Shown here: positions 28,077-37,280 of the stretch, piece after piece
How the letters are laid out: every line of letters begins with the position of its first letter
How positions within the stretch are numbered: position 1 is the first letter of the stretch
From: Pseudolysobacter antarcticus
GTDB lineage: Bacteria; Pseudomonadota; Gammaproteobacteria; Xanthomonadales; Rhodanobacteraceae
Direction: 5' to 3'
DNA length: 64,000 bases
Assembly: GCF_004168365.1 (NCBI RefSeq)
Contig: NZ_CP035704.1
Span: 62,001 to 126,000, forward strand
Made by a program: the position numbers and the translations under genes
The notes under the pieces: generated by a model
The model's input: the letters and a program-made list of their open reading frames with translations, nothing else
The model's database searches: none
What the model was told of the DNA's origin: nothing

Positions 28077-28634
28077 ATGAGCGCAGGCGACGACAACATC
28101 ACCCAGGCCATCGCTGCATGGCGCGCTGGCGATGGCAATGCCGCCGCCGCGCTCAGTGTCGAGATCTACGCGATGCTGAAAGACATGGCGCGCATGCGTT
28201 TGCACGGCGAGCGCGGACAAACCCTGAATGCCACTGCGCTGGTGCACGAAGCGGTGGTGCGGCTGATCGGCGGTAGCACCGATTTCCGTTCGCGCGCGCA
28301 TTTCCGCGCACTCGCCGCGCTGCAGATGCGCGCCGTGCTGGTCGATCACGCGCGCCGCGGGCAGGCCGATAAACGCAATGGCGGGGTCGGGTCGTTGTCG
28401 CTGTATTTGGCCGAGCAAGTGGCCGTGAATGGCGATACCGAATTGATCGATCTGGATGCCGCGTTGCTCGCACTCGCCGCCGCCGATCGCCGCACTGCCA
28501 ACGCGCTGGAGCTTACTTATTTCGGCGGCATGAGCGCCGATGAAGTTGCCGCCGCGCTGGATATTTCCGTCGCTACCGTCGAGCGCGATCTTGCGTTCGG
28601 CCGCGCGTGGCTGCGGCGCCGGCTCGCTACCTGA
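28077..28634 (+). CDS. ECF-type RNA polymerase sigma factor
   Basis: 185 residues from the ATG at 28077 (MSAGDDNITQ); an in-frame ATG at 28041 or 28044 would add about 12 residues, and no good ribosome site separates them. Region 2 includes TALVHEAVVRL and FRSRAHFRALAALQMRAVLVDHARR. Region 4 at the C-terminus has a helix-turn-helix, MSADEVAAALDISVATVERD, then LAFGRAWLRRRL. The sequence resembles the TIGR02999 (SigK/ECF43-like) group, whose members often sit next to a Ser/Thr kinase gene; none is present here. No anti-sigma gene follows. Likely target candidates are the secreted-protein genes nearby, as inference only. Confidence 0.88.
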   Translation: MSAGDDNITQAIAAWRAGDGNAAAALSVEIYAMLKDMARMRLHGERGQTLNATALVHEAVVRLIGGSTDFRSRAHFRALAALQMRAVLVDHARRGQADKRNGGVGSLSLYLAEQVAVNGDTELIDLDAALLALAAADRRTANALELTYFGGMSADEVAAALDISVATVERDLAFGRAWLRRRLAT

Positions 28635-28712
28635 ATCCTGTTATTGCCGATCTCAGGCTCGCGTTTTCGACTCACAAGAATGCGCCGCCTGATCGGTATG
28701 TGTGCCGCTAAG

Positions 28713-30410
28713 TCATGTGGCGAAGGCGCGCCTGAAAAATTTCGCGATGCACACAACTGCCGCGCCGAGAAACGCGAGCAACGCCAGAAATTTTGTCGTC
28801 GAAGCCAGTCCCGTCAATACCGAGCAGCCGATGGCAAACAGTGGATGGACGTGTGCAAAATCGGTGGTGTTCAGCGCAGTGAGAAAATTTTCGCCGACAT
28901 CGGAAAGCGGCAGCAGCAGTCCGCTATACAGAAAAAATTTGCCGAGAACGCTGCCGATCGCGCCATTGCGTTGTGCGAGGCGTTGCAGCAAAAACGCAAG
29001 CGCGGGCAGTAGGCTGGCGTAAAAAACGATGGTCAGCGTGTCGTTGCACAAGAGCTTGCCGATACTCGCGCCGGAGGTTGAATGCCAAGTCGAAAGCACG
29101 TCGCCGAGACGACCGCGCCAGCCGTCGAAAAATTGTGCCTGCGCCAATCGGAATTGATTTTCGTAATCGCGTGAAAATCCCCAAATCGTCGTGGTACCGG
29201 AAATCAGCAACCATAACCAGAACCAGACGCCGGTGCGGTCATTGGGCGGATTTGCTACCACCGCGGGCGCAACCAGCGGAAGCGCGCGCGTCAACGGAAT
29301 GCCATGAAGGTCGAAAATGCCGGTCGCGGTAAATTCGGTGCCGTAGTCGGCGCGCAGTTGCGGGCGATATTTTGTCTGCGCATTCTGCATGCGTTCGACA
29401 ACCGATTCGTGCACGCACATCTGCGCCGGATAACTGCGCAAAAACGTGCCGACCGCCGTCCACACCGGCAAATGCGCGACTTCATCGTGCAGCGTATCCA
29501 GCGCATTGATGCGATGCGTATCCAGCTCGTTGAAATCGAGTAGCAGGCCATGCGCATTTGCCTCGCGCAGCATCCAGTGCAGTGAGGCATTGGCGAGTCC
29601 CGACTGCGCGTAACCGCCGCCAACATCGGAATGCACGCCGGCAAACCAGACCTGCTTGGCGCTGTGACCTTCGGGTAGTTCCTCCGGGATTTTGTACAAG
29701 CGTGGGCGATACGGCCAGCGCAATTCGTCGAGGGCTAGCGCGTGCCGTACGTGGCGGAAAATCGGCCGAACATCCGGCGAGCTCGTGATGTGCGTGCCGA
29801 GCGCGAGTTGATCCATGCCAACCGATTCGACCGTGTCCCAGACGCCGATGAAATGGATCGGCACTTCGATATCCAGCGAAAACGCCTGCTTGATGCTCTG
29901 ACCGACAGCTTCACGCGTTGGACGCGGGTTGCTCGTGGATTTCCGCCGCCAGGATTTTTTCTTCAGGCCCGGCTCGGTGCGATACACCGACAGCAAGGTT
30001 GGAATCAGGTTGATGTTTTCGCGATGCAGGATCCCGAACAGATACACCAGACCAGAAACGGCGCGGGCGGTAAATGCGCCGCGGGAAAATCCGAACAGGA
30101 AAATCCGATCCTGCGGTCGGTAGTTTTCCACCAGAAAAGCATAAGCATCGGCGACGTTGCTCCATGCGCCGTCGCCCCAGACCAGACCGCCGATACGGCG
30201 CATCCAGTCGCGCCACGCCTGTCCGCTGTCACTGATATAGCCGTCCGGCGTACCGACGCCCGGATCGTAGAAATGCATCTGCCGCTGTGGATCGCGGATC
30301 AACGCCTCGACCAGTTTCACGACATTGGTCTTGTGATCGCCGGGGCGCCACAGATTGCCGGTGCCGTCACAACACACCACGAGATTCCTACCGGGTTCGA
30401 TCTGCTGCAT
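28713..30410 (-). CDS. DUF2235 (T6SS Tle1-like) alpha/beta hydrolase with membrane-spanning C-terminus
   Basis: 565 residues from the ATG at 30410, with AAGGA seven bases upstream. The N-terminal half is a DUF2235 domain: LVVCCDGTGN at 10-19, nucleophile elbow GFSRGAF with Ser109, an Asp in HFIGVWDTVES, and a HSDVGGGY motif near residue 258 that supplies acid/histidine residues. DUF2235 proteins include the Tle1 phospholipases exported by type VI secretion. Here residues of about 400-560 contain three or four hydrophobic segments (VWFWLWLLISG, IVFYASLLPALAFLL, FLALLAFLGAAVVCI), so the enzyme is probably membrane-anchored rather than a soluble effector. It is the last gene of a group with a membrane protein and a phospholipase. 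Confidence 0.87.
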   Translation of the reverse strand: MQQIEPGRNLVVCCDGTGNLWRPGDHKTNVVKLVEALIRDPQRQMHFYDPGVGTPDGYISDSGQAWRDWMRRIGGLVWGDGAWSNVADAYAFLVENYRPQDRIFLFGFSRGAFTARAVSGLVYLFGILHRENINLIPTLLSVYRTEPGLKKKSWRRKSTSNPRPTREAVGQSIKQAFSLDIEVPIHFIGVWDTVESVGMDQLALGTHITSSPDVRPIFRHVRHALALDELRWPYRPRLYKIPEELPEGHSAKQVWFAGVHSDVGGGYAQSGLANASLHWMLREANAHGLLLDFNELDTHRINALDTLHDEVAHLPVWTAVGTFLRSYPAQMCVHESVVERMQNAQTKYRPQLRADYGTEFTATGIFDLHGIPLTRALPLVAPAVVANPPNDRTGVWFWLWLLISGTTTIWGFSRDYENQFRLAQAQFFDGWRGRLGDVLSTWHSTSGASIGKLLCNDTLTIVFYASLLPALAFLLQRLAQRNGAIGSVLGKFFLYSGLLLPLSDVGENFLTALNTTDFAHVHPLFAIGCSVLTGLASTTKFLALLAFLGAAVVCIAKFFRRAFAT

Positions 30411-30455
30411 GACGGATCCTTGATATCGTAGCTGTTGCTCTTTGTTGCGGAGGGG

Positions 30456-31349
30456 CTAGGCGGGTTTCTTGCTCGGCTGATCCGCTTCGGCGGGCGCGAG
30501 TCCGGCGCGCACGGAGATCAGTTTCGACAACACGTCAAACCAGAAACGCGCGCCGAGCGACATCGCCAAGCCGCTGGCAATCCAGCCGATCAGTTGCAAC
30601 AGGATCGCCCACGACAAAAATTGATTCATCGCGGTTTTGTTCCAGCCAATCAGGTCGCCGCCGACCGCAGTCAACGAATCCAGACACGTTGCCAGGCGTG
30701 TTTTCGGATCGATCGCCGTGCCCATATCCGGGCAAACCGACGCCGGATTTTCTTGATATTGCTTGACCGTATTTTGCGCGAGTTCGACCAGCGCGGCGCG
30801 CTGGATTGGTTCCTGTGTGAGCTTGCTCGCGATCGCCACGGTTTCGATATTCAGCGCGATCGCGAATAGGATCGCGACGACGATCGAGAGCCAGTGCGCC
30901 TGACGTGCGTACCAATCGCTGGCGGCGGTCATCGAGTTGTCGAACCAGCTTTGCGCGGCCTGATAAAGATCCTGCACGCTGTCGGTTTCCTTGCTCAGGA
31001 ACGGCACGATCTGGCGCTGTAAAATTGCCGGCATCGTTGCGAGCAATTGTCTGGCATCGGTGATCGGACTTTGATCTGCCGGCTCGAACGCATGCACGAT
31101 CGCACGCGCGGCGACCATGTTCGGAATCAGTGTCGGTTTGCGGCTGCTGTCCCACAGATTCTTGATCAGCGGATGCGCCATGAATTTGGCGTAGTCGGCC
31201 GGATTAAGCATGTCGTTGAGCGCGACGTTGAGGCTTTTCCAGCGCAATGCAAACATCTGCGCCACGCCTTCGTGGATGACGCTGCACACCAGCGCGCCGA
31301 GCGCGTAGATCAACGCGAGACACAGTGCGATTTCGACAAAAATCAACAT
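30456..31349 (-). CDS. Membrane protein of unknown function in the lipase cluster
   Basis: 297 residues from the ATG at 31349, with GAGG nine bases upstream; longer frames to 31385 lack this. The N-terminus is a membrane helix (MLIFVEIALCLALIYALG). A second lies near 170 (WLSIVVAILFAIALNIETVA). A third, longer hydrophobic stretch near the end (LSWAILLQLIGWIASGLAMS) precedes the FWFDVLSKLISVRAG sequence. The central 120 residues are soluble and helical. I have seen similar hypothetical proteins with the GARFWFDVL-type end, but no function is known. It sits between two predicted lipid hydrolases, 45 bases before the DUF2235 gene and 107 after the phospholipase gene, which suggests an anchor, chaperone or immunity-like role. 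Confidence 0.78.
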   Translation of the reverse strand: MLIFVEIALCLALIYALGALVCSVIHEGVAQMFALRWKSLNVALNDMLNPADYAKFMAHPLIKNLWDSSRKPTLIPNMVAARAIVHAFEPADQSPITDARQLLATMPAILQRQIVPFLSKETDSVQDLYQAAQSWFDNSMTAASDWYARQAHWLSIVVAILFAIALNIETVAIASKLTQEPIQRAALVELAQNTVKQYQENPASVCPDMGTAIDPKTRLATCLDSLTAVGGDLIGWNKTAMNQFLSWAILLQLIGWIASGLAMSLGARFWFDVLSKLISVRAGLAPAEADQPSKKPA

Positions 31350-31456
31350 GGCCGATTTCCTCAATCCGAAAAAACGTGCCGACAAAATGTTGCCGGCACG
31401 GCGCGCAATCTACCCATAGATTTTGTTGTTGCTGAAATCGTTACGGAGCGGATGCT

Positions 31457-33397
31457 TCAGAACATGCTTAGTACCTGCGTGCGATTGCTCGGTCGGCCGT
31501 TGATCGACACATCGCTGGCGAAATTCCATGTCCACAAATGCGCGAGCAGATTTACCTGGCGCGCGTCCAGATTCAACTGCGTGACCGTGTCGTAATTCGG
31601 GAAATTCCAGAACCGCAGCGGATCGATATCCATCTCGAAACGCACCTGGAACGGCAGCTGCGAATACCAGCTCGATACCGGATTGTTGTACAGCCACAGC
31701 ACGTTGACGCTATAACCGCCGGCGATGCCAAAACGCGGATTCGCACGCACCACGAGGCCGGTCTGTTTGTAGATCGCCGAGCCGCCGCTTGATGCCGCCT
31801 GCCACAGTTGCGTGATCAGCGGCAGGAACGCGGCCGGGTCGAAGACCTGGTTGTAGCGAACCAGCGAGGTCGGATCGGACGACAGCGGTTTGTAGCCGTT
31901 TTTGCCGGGATCATCGCTGGCGTGATACGGCAGATAACCGAACAGCGGCGGCAGCATGTCGTCGACCACGATCACACCTTTGCTGTCGATATACATCGCC
32001 TGATTGCAGCTCAATACGCTCAGAATATTCGGCACACCACGTCGCAGCATCGCCATGATCGCGGTGTTTTCCATGATGCCGCCGTCGCCGAAAAGATACG
32101 GCGTGGCCGTGTTCTTTTGCGTGCCGACGTTCAGCACGGGCCAGTAGTTGTAAGTCGGATCGAGATTCTCCACCCACGGAAACCACGACGAATACCGCGT
32201 GATCAACACATCGACATACGCCGAGCTGCTGGTGCCGGCGATATCCGACAAGGCGTAGCGCGCCGCTGGCGTCGGCACGTTGAACATCTGCCGGACCGGC
32301 GGCGTGGTCGGCGCGTTACATCCGAACACAAACGGATCGACAAATCCGCCGCCGAGATCGCGACCATTATTTCCTTGTGCAGCGAACGATGGTGGTATGC
32401 CCGCGACCATCGGCGTCGCCTCGAACGGATACGGATCGGCGCTAGCGTCGAACACCGCGCTGCGACCGCGGATGGCGCTCGGCGCGTCAGCTGGCGGCGG
32501 ATAAAAGAACGTCGAGTTGGTGATCAGATACGGCCGATGCGTGCGCCCCGGGCTCATCTGCACGGTGTAAAAATCCTGCGCTTTCAGCGCCGGATTGGTC
32601 TTGCGCACGACGTTGTCGCGCCACCACGGCGTGTAACTGAAATACATCGTCGGCACCGCGCTGGCGAGTTGATCGCCGAGGCCGAACGGCTCCAGGATCA
32701 GCTTGCCGACGGCACGATTCCACAGCATTTCATCGGCCACGCCGTTGTCGCGCAACTCGACCACTTGTTCGATGAATTCGGTGATGCCGACGCGGGTGCA
32801 AAGGCTGCCGATCGCATGCGGGCTGAGCATATTCAACGCGTATTGCGACTTGCCGGAGGCGTTGTCCCAGGTCAGCAGCGACGGATCGAGCACGACCGGG
32901 CCGAGCAGTTCGTCATCGCTGATCGCATCCGGGCAAAACGTATAAGGCACGCCGGCCCAGCCGCCGCCGGAAACCGTGGAAATGAACGTGACTTTTTCGA
33001 GTAAGCCGAGATAACGCAGCGCGCGTAATGCACCCATCGCCGCCGATGCGGCGCGCGATCCGCCGCCCGACAAACACAGGCCGACGAACGGCATCGGAAA
33101 CAGACCTGCATCGGCGCCTGGCGCGGCTGTCGCCTGCTCGTGCACGGCTTGCATTTCGGTGTAATCGGGATACGGCCAGACATGACCGTTGAGAGTTTTC
33201 GGCGCGTTGGGGGCAGCCACCGGCGTGCTGCGGGCGAGATGGGTGACGTGTTGCTCGAAGCTCGTGCGGGCGCTGCGGAATGCGATGGTTGCTTCGTTGC
33301 GCGCACGTGTATCGCCGGCTGTAATCGCATTGCTCAATGCCGTTTGCGCGTCGACCACGGCTTGCCACAGGGTTTCTCGAACGGTATCGACGGTCAT
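31457..33397 (-). CDS. Patatin/cPLA2-like phospholipase
   Basis: 646 residues from the ATG at 33397, with GGAG six bases upstream. The oxyanion loop is SGGGSRAA (110-117); the nucleophile elbow is STVSGGGW, with Ser143 followed by Gly-Gly-Gly-Trp, closer to cytosolic PLA2 (SGxSGxxW) than to plant patatin (GTSxG). The catalytic Asp is probably Asp438 in FGDGGIMENTAI. No signal peptide. The remainder, including a long insert between the Ser and Asp motifs, carries many aromatic residues. The C-terminus ends RTQVLSMF. The predicted reaction is acyl hydrolysis of phospholipids. It is followed by the membrane protein and DUF2235 genes on the same strand and preceded 239 bases away by an XRE regulator. 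Confidence 0.87.
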   Translation of the reverse strand: MTVDTVRETLWQAVVDAQTALSNAITAGDTRARNEATIAFRSARTSFEQHVTHLARSTPVAAPNAPKTLNGHVWPYPDYTEMQAVHEQATAAPGADAGLFPMPFVGLCLSGGGSRAASAAMGALRALRYLGLLEKVTFISTVSGGGWAGVPYTFCPDAISDDELLGPVVLDPSLLTWDNASGKSQYALNMLSPHAIGSLCTRVGITEFIEQVVELRDNGVADEMLWNRAVGKLILEPFGLGDQLASAVPTMYFSYTPWWRDNVVRKTNPALKAQDFYTVQMSPGRTHRPYLITNSTFFYPPPADAPSAIRGRSAVFDASADPYPFEATPMVAGIPPSFAAQGNNGRDLGGGFVDPFVFGCNAPTTPPVRQMFNVPTPAARYALSDIAGTSSSAYVDVLITRYSSWFPWVENLDPTYNYWPVLNVGTQKNTATPYLFGDGGIMENTAIMAMLRRGVPNILSVLSCNQAMYIDSKGVIVVDDMLPPLFGYLPYHASDDPGKNGYKPLSSDPTSLVRYNQVFDPAAFLPLITQLWQAASSGGSAIYKQTGLVVRANPRFGIAGGYSVNVLWLYNNPVSSWYSQLPFQVRFEMDIDPLRFWNFPNYDTVTQLNLDARQVNLLAHLWTWNFASDVSINGRPSNRTQVLSMF

Positions 33398-33636
33398 GCA
33401 TGTCTCCAGTGCGGCGAATGGGAGAGGGATGCAATAACGTGCGCTGGACGGTCACCGGCTAGCTGGAAAATGCGCGATCAGAATCTGCGTTCGCGCAAAA
33501 ACAGGCGTGCCGAAACAGTGGATTCTTCCGAGAGCGCGCCGTTGTTGTTGATCCCCTTTGGCGAAGCCGGACATTAGCGCAAGCGGTGTATTTTCCAGGC
33601 GTCGCGGAGCTACAGTGACGCTAACGGTCGAATCGA

Positions 33637-34041
33637 TCAGCGGCGAGCGGAGGTGAGTTCCACCAGCAGTGAGCTGAGCAAGTCTCGCGCGCGTTTTGGC
33701 AAGGCGCGGAACCGATCCAGCAACAATTCCTCGGCGAGATCCTGGGCGAAAGATTCAACCACGACAGCGGGTGTGGCATCACCACCGCCGCGTCGCCGGC
33801 GCTGATCGCCGCCGCCGGTTGCGAGCCATTCAAACGCTGCGCCAGTCGCCGTGGCGATCGCCTGCAGCCTATCCACGCCGGGTTTGGTGCCGTCGGGATG
33901 CTCCCATTGCGCCACAGCACTGGGGGTAACGCCGACGCGCTGCGCCAATGCCGTCTGCGAAAGTTTGGCATTACGCCGGGCGAGCCGGATTCGATCCGCC
34001 AGACGACCAATAGGCACTTTAGCTGTGCTTGAATTTTTCAT
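33637..34041 (-). CDS. XRE-family helix-turn-helix regulator
   Basis: 134 residues from the ATG at 34041. The HTH domain covers about 13-70: LADRIRLARRNAKLSQTALA, then QRVGVTPSAVAQWE with the recognition helix, and KPGVDRLQAIATATG. The C-terminal 50 residues contain a Gly/Arg-rich linker and a helical ELLLDRFRALPKRARDLLSS segment, possibly for dimerisation. No ligand domain is visible. An inverted repeat at 34044-34069 lies immediately before the start codon, suggesting autorepression. No Shine-Dalgarno sequence is apparent. It may control the downstream phospholipase group on the same strand. Confidence 0.88.
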   Translation of the reverse strand: MKNSSTAKVPIGRLADRIRLARRNAKLSQTALAQRVGVTPSAVAQWEHPDGTKPGVDRLQAIATATGAAFEWLATGGGDQRRRRGGGDATPAVVVESFAQDLAEELLLDRFRALPKRARDLLSSLLVELTSARR

Positions 34042-34043
34042 AT

Positions 34044-34069
34044 AGCAATACTGTTTCGTTAGTATCGCT
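34044..34069. promoter_or_regulatory. Candidate operator of the XRE regulator
   Basis: AGCAATACT (34044-34052) and AGTATCGCT (34061-34069) form a 9-bp inverted repeat with one mismatch and an 8-base spacer. It ends 3 bases upstream of the XRE start codon, a position where repressor binding would block transcription or initiation. Confidence 0.55.
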
Positions 34070-34167
34070 ACACATTAGCACGTCTTCACAATGGTTTTGG
34101 TGATATGCATCCGGTAATTGAAAATACGGCGATCGTCGTGCTGGTCAGACGACGATCGCCGCAGCTA

Positions 34168-37100
34168 TCACGGGCAAGCTTCAAAGCCATTGATGAAGAT
34201 CGCATCCAGATCGAGCGCGGTATTTGCGCTGGCGCTGTTATTGCCGGTGGCCGGATCGCTCACATCGCTGGAAGCACTCGCCGCGGTGATGATCGGATTC
34301 GCCCCGGTATACGTCGACGGTACACACAAGGTCGTGGTGATGATCTTGCTCGCGCCCGATGCGACGCTGGCAAAACTGCACGGAAACACGCCGCTGCAAT
34401 CACCGCTATTGCCGACAAAACCGAGTCCCGCAGGTGTGCTGTTGCTGACCACGACATTGCTAGCGACATCCGGGCCGTGATTGGTCAGCGTGGTGGTGTA
34501 GCTCAGGGTTTTTCCGGCTTGCACGATGCTCGCGGCACTGATGCTGATTTCAAGATCGGCGCTGCCGCCGATCGCCGCGGTCGGCAACGGCCACACCCAC
34601 GCGCCGCGCGAACGCGTGAACACGGCAAGCGTGGTGAAGCCGCGATCGATCACCAGATCCCATACCATCGCGTGCGGCAGATTCTCGAAGCGCTGCCACA
34701 CCGGACTTGCCGCGGTGATGTCGTTGGTGAAATACAAACCCCAGTCGGTGCCGACAAAAATCTGACTCGGCAGATGCGGGTTGGCGATGATCGCGTTGAC
34801 CGGAATATTCGGCAGGTTGCCGGTCTTGTTGTCCCACCCAAACGTCGCGCAATTGGTGGTGCAGGTCACACGGAAAACATGCCCCGGCGTGGCCGCGGTG
34901 TTCTGATCGAATCCGCCGACTGCGGCGTAGCCGATCAGCGGATCGTTCGGATCGGTCGCGACGTTCTGGATCGGCCGGTTCGGCAGCACGACGTTGCCGC
35001 CGGTGACGTTCACCGAAGTGGCCGCAGCCGCAGTGCCGAGGCCGAAAATATATTCGACATTGCCGTCGTTGCTGGCGGTCATCGCCACGCGTACATCGCT
35101 CACCGAATAATGCACCTGGTTGATGTAGGAACGATTGTCGGTGCCGAGGATCAGATTGTTCTTGGTAACGTCGCCGGTCTTCGCCGCCCATCGCGAGGCC
35201 GCGGTGGACGACGACGCGCCGTTTAAAGATTCCCAAACGCGATACGTGCCGGCGATCAAATGACTGCAGCCGCTGGTGGTGTCGCAGCCGCTGCCGGCTA
35301 CGCTGGTATCGCCGTAACGATACAGGTCGAACGGCATCAGAAAACCCTTGCGGTCAGTTGTCGTCGGACTACCTTGACCCCACGCGCCGTAGGCCGTGGT
35401 CATGGTGCCGAACGGGCCGGTTTTGCTGATCGCGATCGCACCGTAATACACCGAGGTATACCAGCGCTGGCCAAGCACCGGTTCGATGCGCGAGAACATG
35501 CCATCGCCACCGTTCGTGCTTTGCCACACCGTTGCCGATGGCGTGCCGGCGAACTGTACCGAGCCGCTGCCGTTATCTTGAAAACCGCCGGTCGCACCCG
35601 GATTCGCAGCGGTCGCGAAATTGCCGGTGATGTCGCCGGAATAGATCTCGATGGTGTTGAGGCTGTCGTTAATCGGCGTGAACGCAACATTCGCCACCGT
35701 CGCCGCATTCGCGTTCGACGAGTAATACACACCGCCGTCCGAACCGATCAGCAACTTGCTCGAATCGGTGCCGACAAACGCGCGGGCGTGCTGATCGACA
35801 TGCGTGATCGTGCCGGCATTGCCGCCCTGATAACCGCAGGTGAGGTTGGTGAAACTGGTGCCGCCGTTGGTCGAGCGGAATACATCCACGCCGCTCATGA
35901 AAACCGTGTTGGCATTGTTTGGATCGACGGTCAGGCCGGCGTCGTACCACATCTGCGTGCCCGGGGTGTCGCAACCGCCGAAGCCGGCCGACGTCGCTGC
36001 GGCAGTCCAGCTCACACCACCATTATTGGTTTTCCATACGCCGAGCACGCCGTTGGTCGCGACATTCGACACCATCGCGTACAGGGTCTGATGATCGGTC
36101 GGCGCCACCGCCAGCTCAATTCGGCCGCGCGAGGTATTGGCCACGCCGTTGCCCGTGCCGGTCGGCCAGCCGACGTTGCTGAGCGTCCAGCTAGAAGGAC
36201 ATCCACTTGTCGGCATGCTCGTTTGATATACGCCGTTGGCGCCGTTGTTGACCAGATCAGGCTGCACCGGCGTGGGATTGCCGCGTGTGCCGACAGCCGC
36301 ATAAACGGTGGTGCTGCCGGTGTTGTTCACTGCGAGCAAACCGGTCGTATCCTGACGCTGCGTGTTGAACGTATTGGTGTAACACGGGCCGCTCCAGTTG
36401 CTGCCGGCGTCGTAGGAAAAAAACACGCCGGTCTTGGTGCCCGCGATAAGGTTATTCGAGTTATTCGGATCGATCACGACCTTGCTCACCGCCTGATACT
36501 GCGGAAAGCCGCCAGCCGACGGGCCGTAGAAAGGCGTGAATACATCGGCGCCGAGTTCGACCCAGGTTTCGCCCTGATCGACCGACTTCAATATGCCGGC
36601 CGCGCCAAATGAAAACGAACCGTAATTCAGATCGCCGGTCGCGGCGTAGACGACCATGTGATTGTTCGGATCGATGCTGATGTCGTCGACCGCGATTGTG
36701 GCGAGTTGCGGAATATCGGTTTTCACCGTCCACGTCGTCGCGGCGGAACAGCAATTGGTGGTTTTCCACACGCCGCCGCCATCCGAACCGGCGTAGGCCA
36801 CACTGGTCTGAACCGGATCGACCGCGAGCACATTCGCGCGGCCGGAGACATGGCCGAAACCGAAGCCGTTGTCATTCAGCGGCTGCGGTCCGATCGGCGT
36901 GAACTGATTCGGCGTCAGCGTCATTGGCGATAACGCCGAGCGCCGATAGGACTTGCTGCCCGCCGGTACGGCCGACGCGATCAAGGCATCCTGCTTGGCC
37001 GCTTCCTTGAGCCACTGCGGTTCAAAATGCCCGGTCGGATACGCCACGCGCATCGCCCAATAATCCCCATCGGGCGGGCCGCGTTCTTCTTCCTCGTGCT

Positions 37101-37212
37101 CGGCCCAACGCGCGTTGGAACGTGTGCCGGAAGTCTGGCACGCGTTCAACAAGAGCAGCACTGATGCGAGTGCGAGCAGCATTCCGCTGCGCACGAAAAT
37201 ACGTTTTATCAT
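34168..37212 (-). CDS. Sortilin/sialidase-like propeller lipoprotein with DUF11 domain and IFxNGF C-terminus
   Basis: 1014 residues from the ATG at 37212. The N-terminus is a lipoprotein signal with Cys at about 25 (ASVLLLLNAC). Residues of about 105-850 form a large BNR/Vps10-like propeller region with Asp-box-like pieces (SDGGGVWKTTN, VDQGETWVELG, TNNGGVSWTAAA, DWGLYFTND), the pattern of extracellular glycosidase-like or two-component propeller proteins. Residues of about 885-995 are one DUF11 (CARDB-like) domain, ending SDPATGNNSASAN. The last residues, DLDAIFINGFEACP, carry the shared C-terminal motif. Catalytic residues of sialidases are not recognisable, so a binding or scaffold role is as likely. 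Confidence 0.86.
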   Translation of the reverse strand: MIKRIFVRSGMLLALASVLLLLNACQTSGTRSNARWAEHEEEERGPPDGDYWAMRVAYPTGHFEPQWLKEAAKQDALIASAVPAGSKSYRRSALSPMTLTPNQFTPIGPQPLNDNGFGFGHVSGRANVLAVDPVQTSVAYAGSDGGGVWKTTNCCSAATTWTVKTDIPQLATIAVDDISIDPNNHMVVYAATGDLNYGSFSFGAAGILKSVDQGETWVELGADVFTPFYGPSAGGFPQYQAVSKVVIDPNNSNNLIAGTKTGVFFSYDAGSNWSGPCYTNTFNTQRQDTTGLLAVNNTGSTTVYAAVGTRGNPTPVQPDLVNNGANGVYQTSMPTSGCPSSWTLSNVGWPTGTGNGVANTSRGRIELAVAPTDHQTLYAMVSNVATNGVLGVWKTNNGGVSWTAAATSAGFGGCDTPGTQMWYDAGLTVDPNNANTVFMSGVDVFRSTNGGTSFTNLTCGYQGGNAGTITHVDQHARAFVGTDSSKLLIGSDGGVYYSSNANAATVANVAFTPINDSLNTIEIYSGDITGNFATAANPGATGGFQDNGSGSVQFAGTPSATVWQSTNGGDGMFSRIEPVLGQRWYTSVYYGAIAISKTGPFGTMTTAYGAWGQGSPTTTDRKGFLMPFDLYRYGDTSVAGSGCDTTSGCSHLIAGTYRVWESLNGASSSTAASRWAAKTGDVTKNNLILGTDNRSYINQVHYSVSDVRVAMTASNDGNVEYIFGLGTAAAATSVNVTGGNVVLPNRPIQNVATDPNDPLIGYAAVGGFDQNTAATPGHVFRVTCTTNCATFGWDNKTGNLPNIPVNAIIANPHLPSQIFVGTDWGLYFTNDITAASPVWQRFENLPHAMVWDLVIDRGFTTLAVFTRSRGAWVWPLPTAAIGGSADLEISISAASIVQAGKTLSYTTTLTNHGPDVASNVVVSNSTPAGLGFVGNSGDCSGVFPCSFASVASGASKIITTTLCVPSTYTGANPIITAASASSDVSDPATGNNSASANTALDLDAIFINGFEACP

Positions 37213-37280
37213 TGGTCTGGTCGCCCCGGTCAGATTTGGTGCTGACGCAACGGCGCCGACACTTTTTGCAGCGGGCGAGC

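Noticed and set aside
31808-33004. 398-codon plus-strand frame
   Set aside because: Antisense to the cPLA2-like phospholipase, which has its catalytic motifs on the minus strand.
28713-33397. Type VI secretion effector locus
   Set aside because: DUF2235 is a Tle1 feature, but no VgrG, PAAR, Hcp or adaptor gene is visible, and the enzyme has membrane helices. A T6SS role is not supported by this window.
35260-36612. 450-codon plus-strand frame
   Set aside because: Antisense shadow of the propeller lipoprotein gene, whose signal peptide, Asp boxes and DUF11 domain are convincing.
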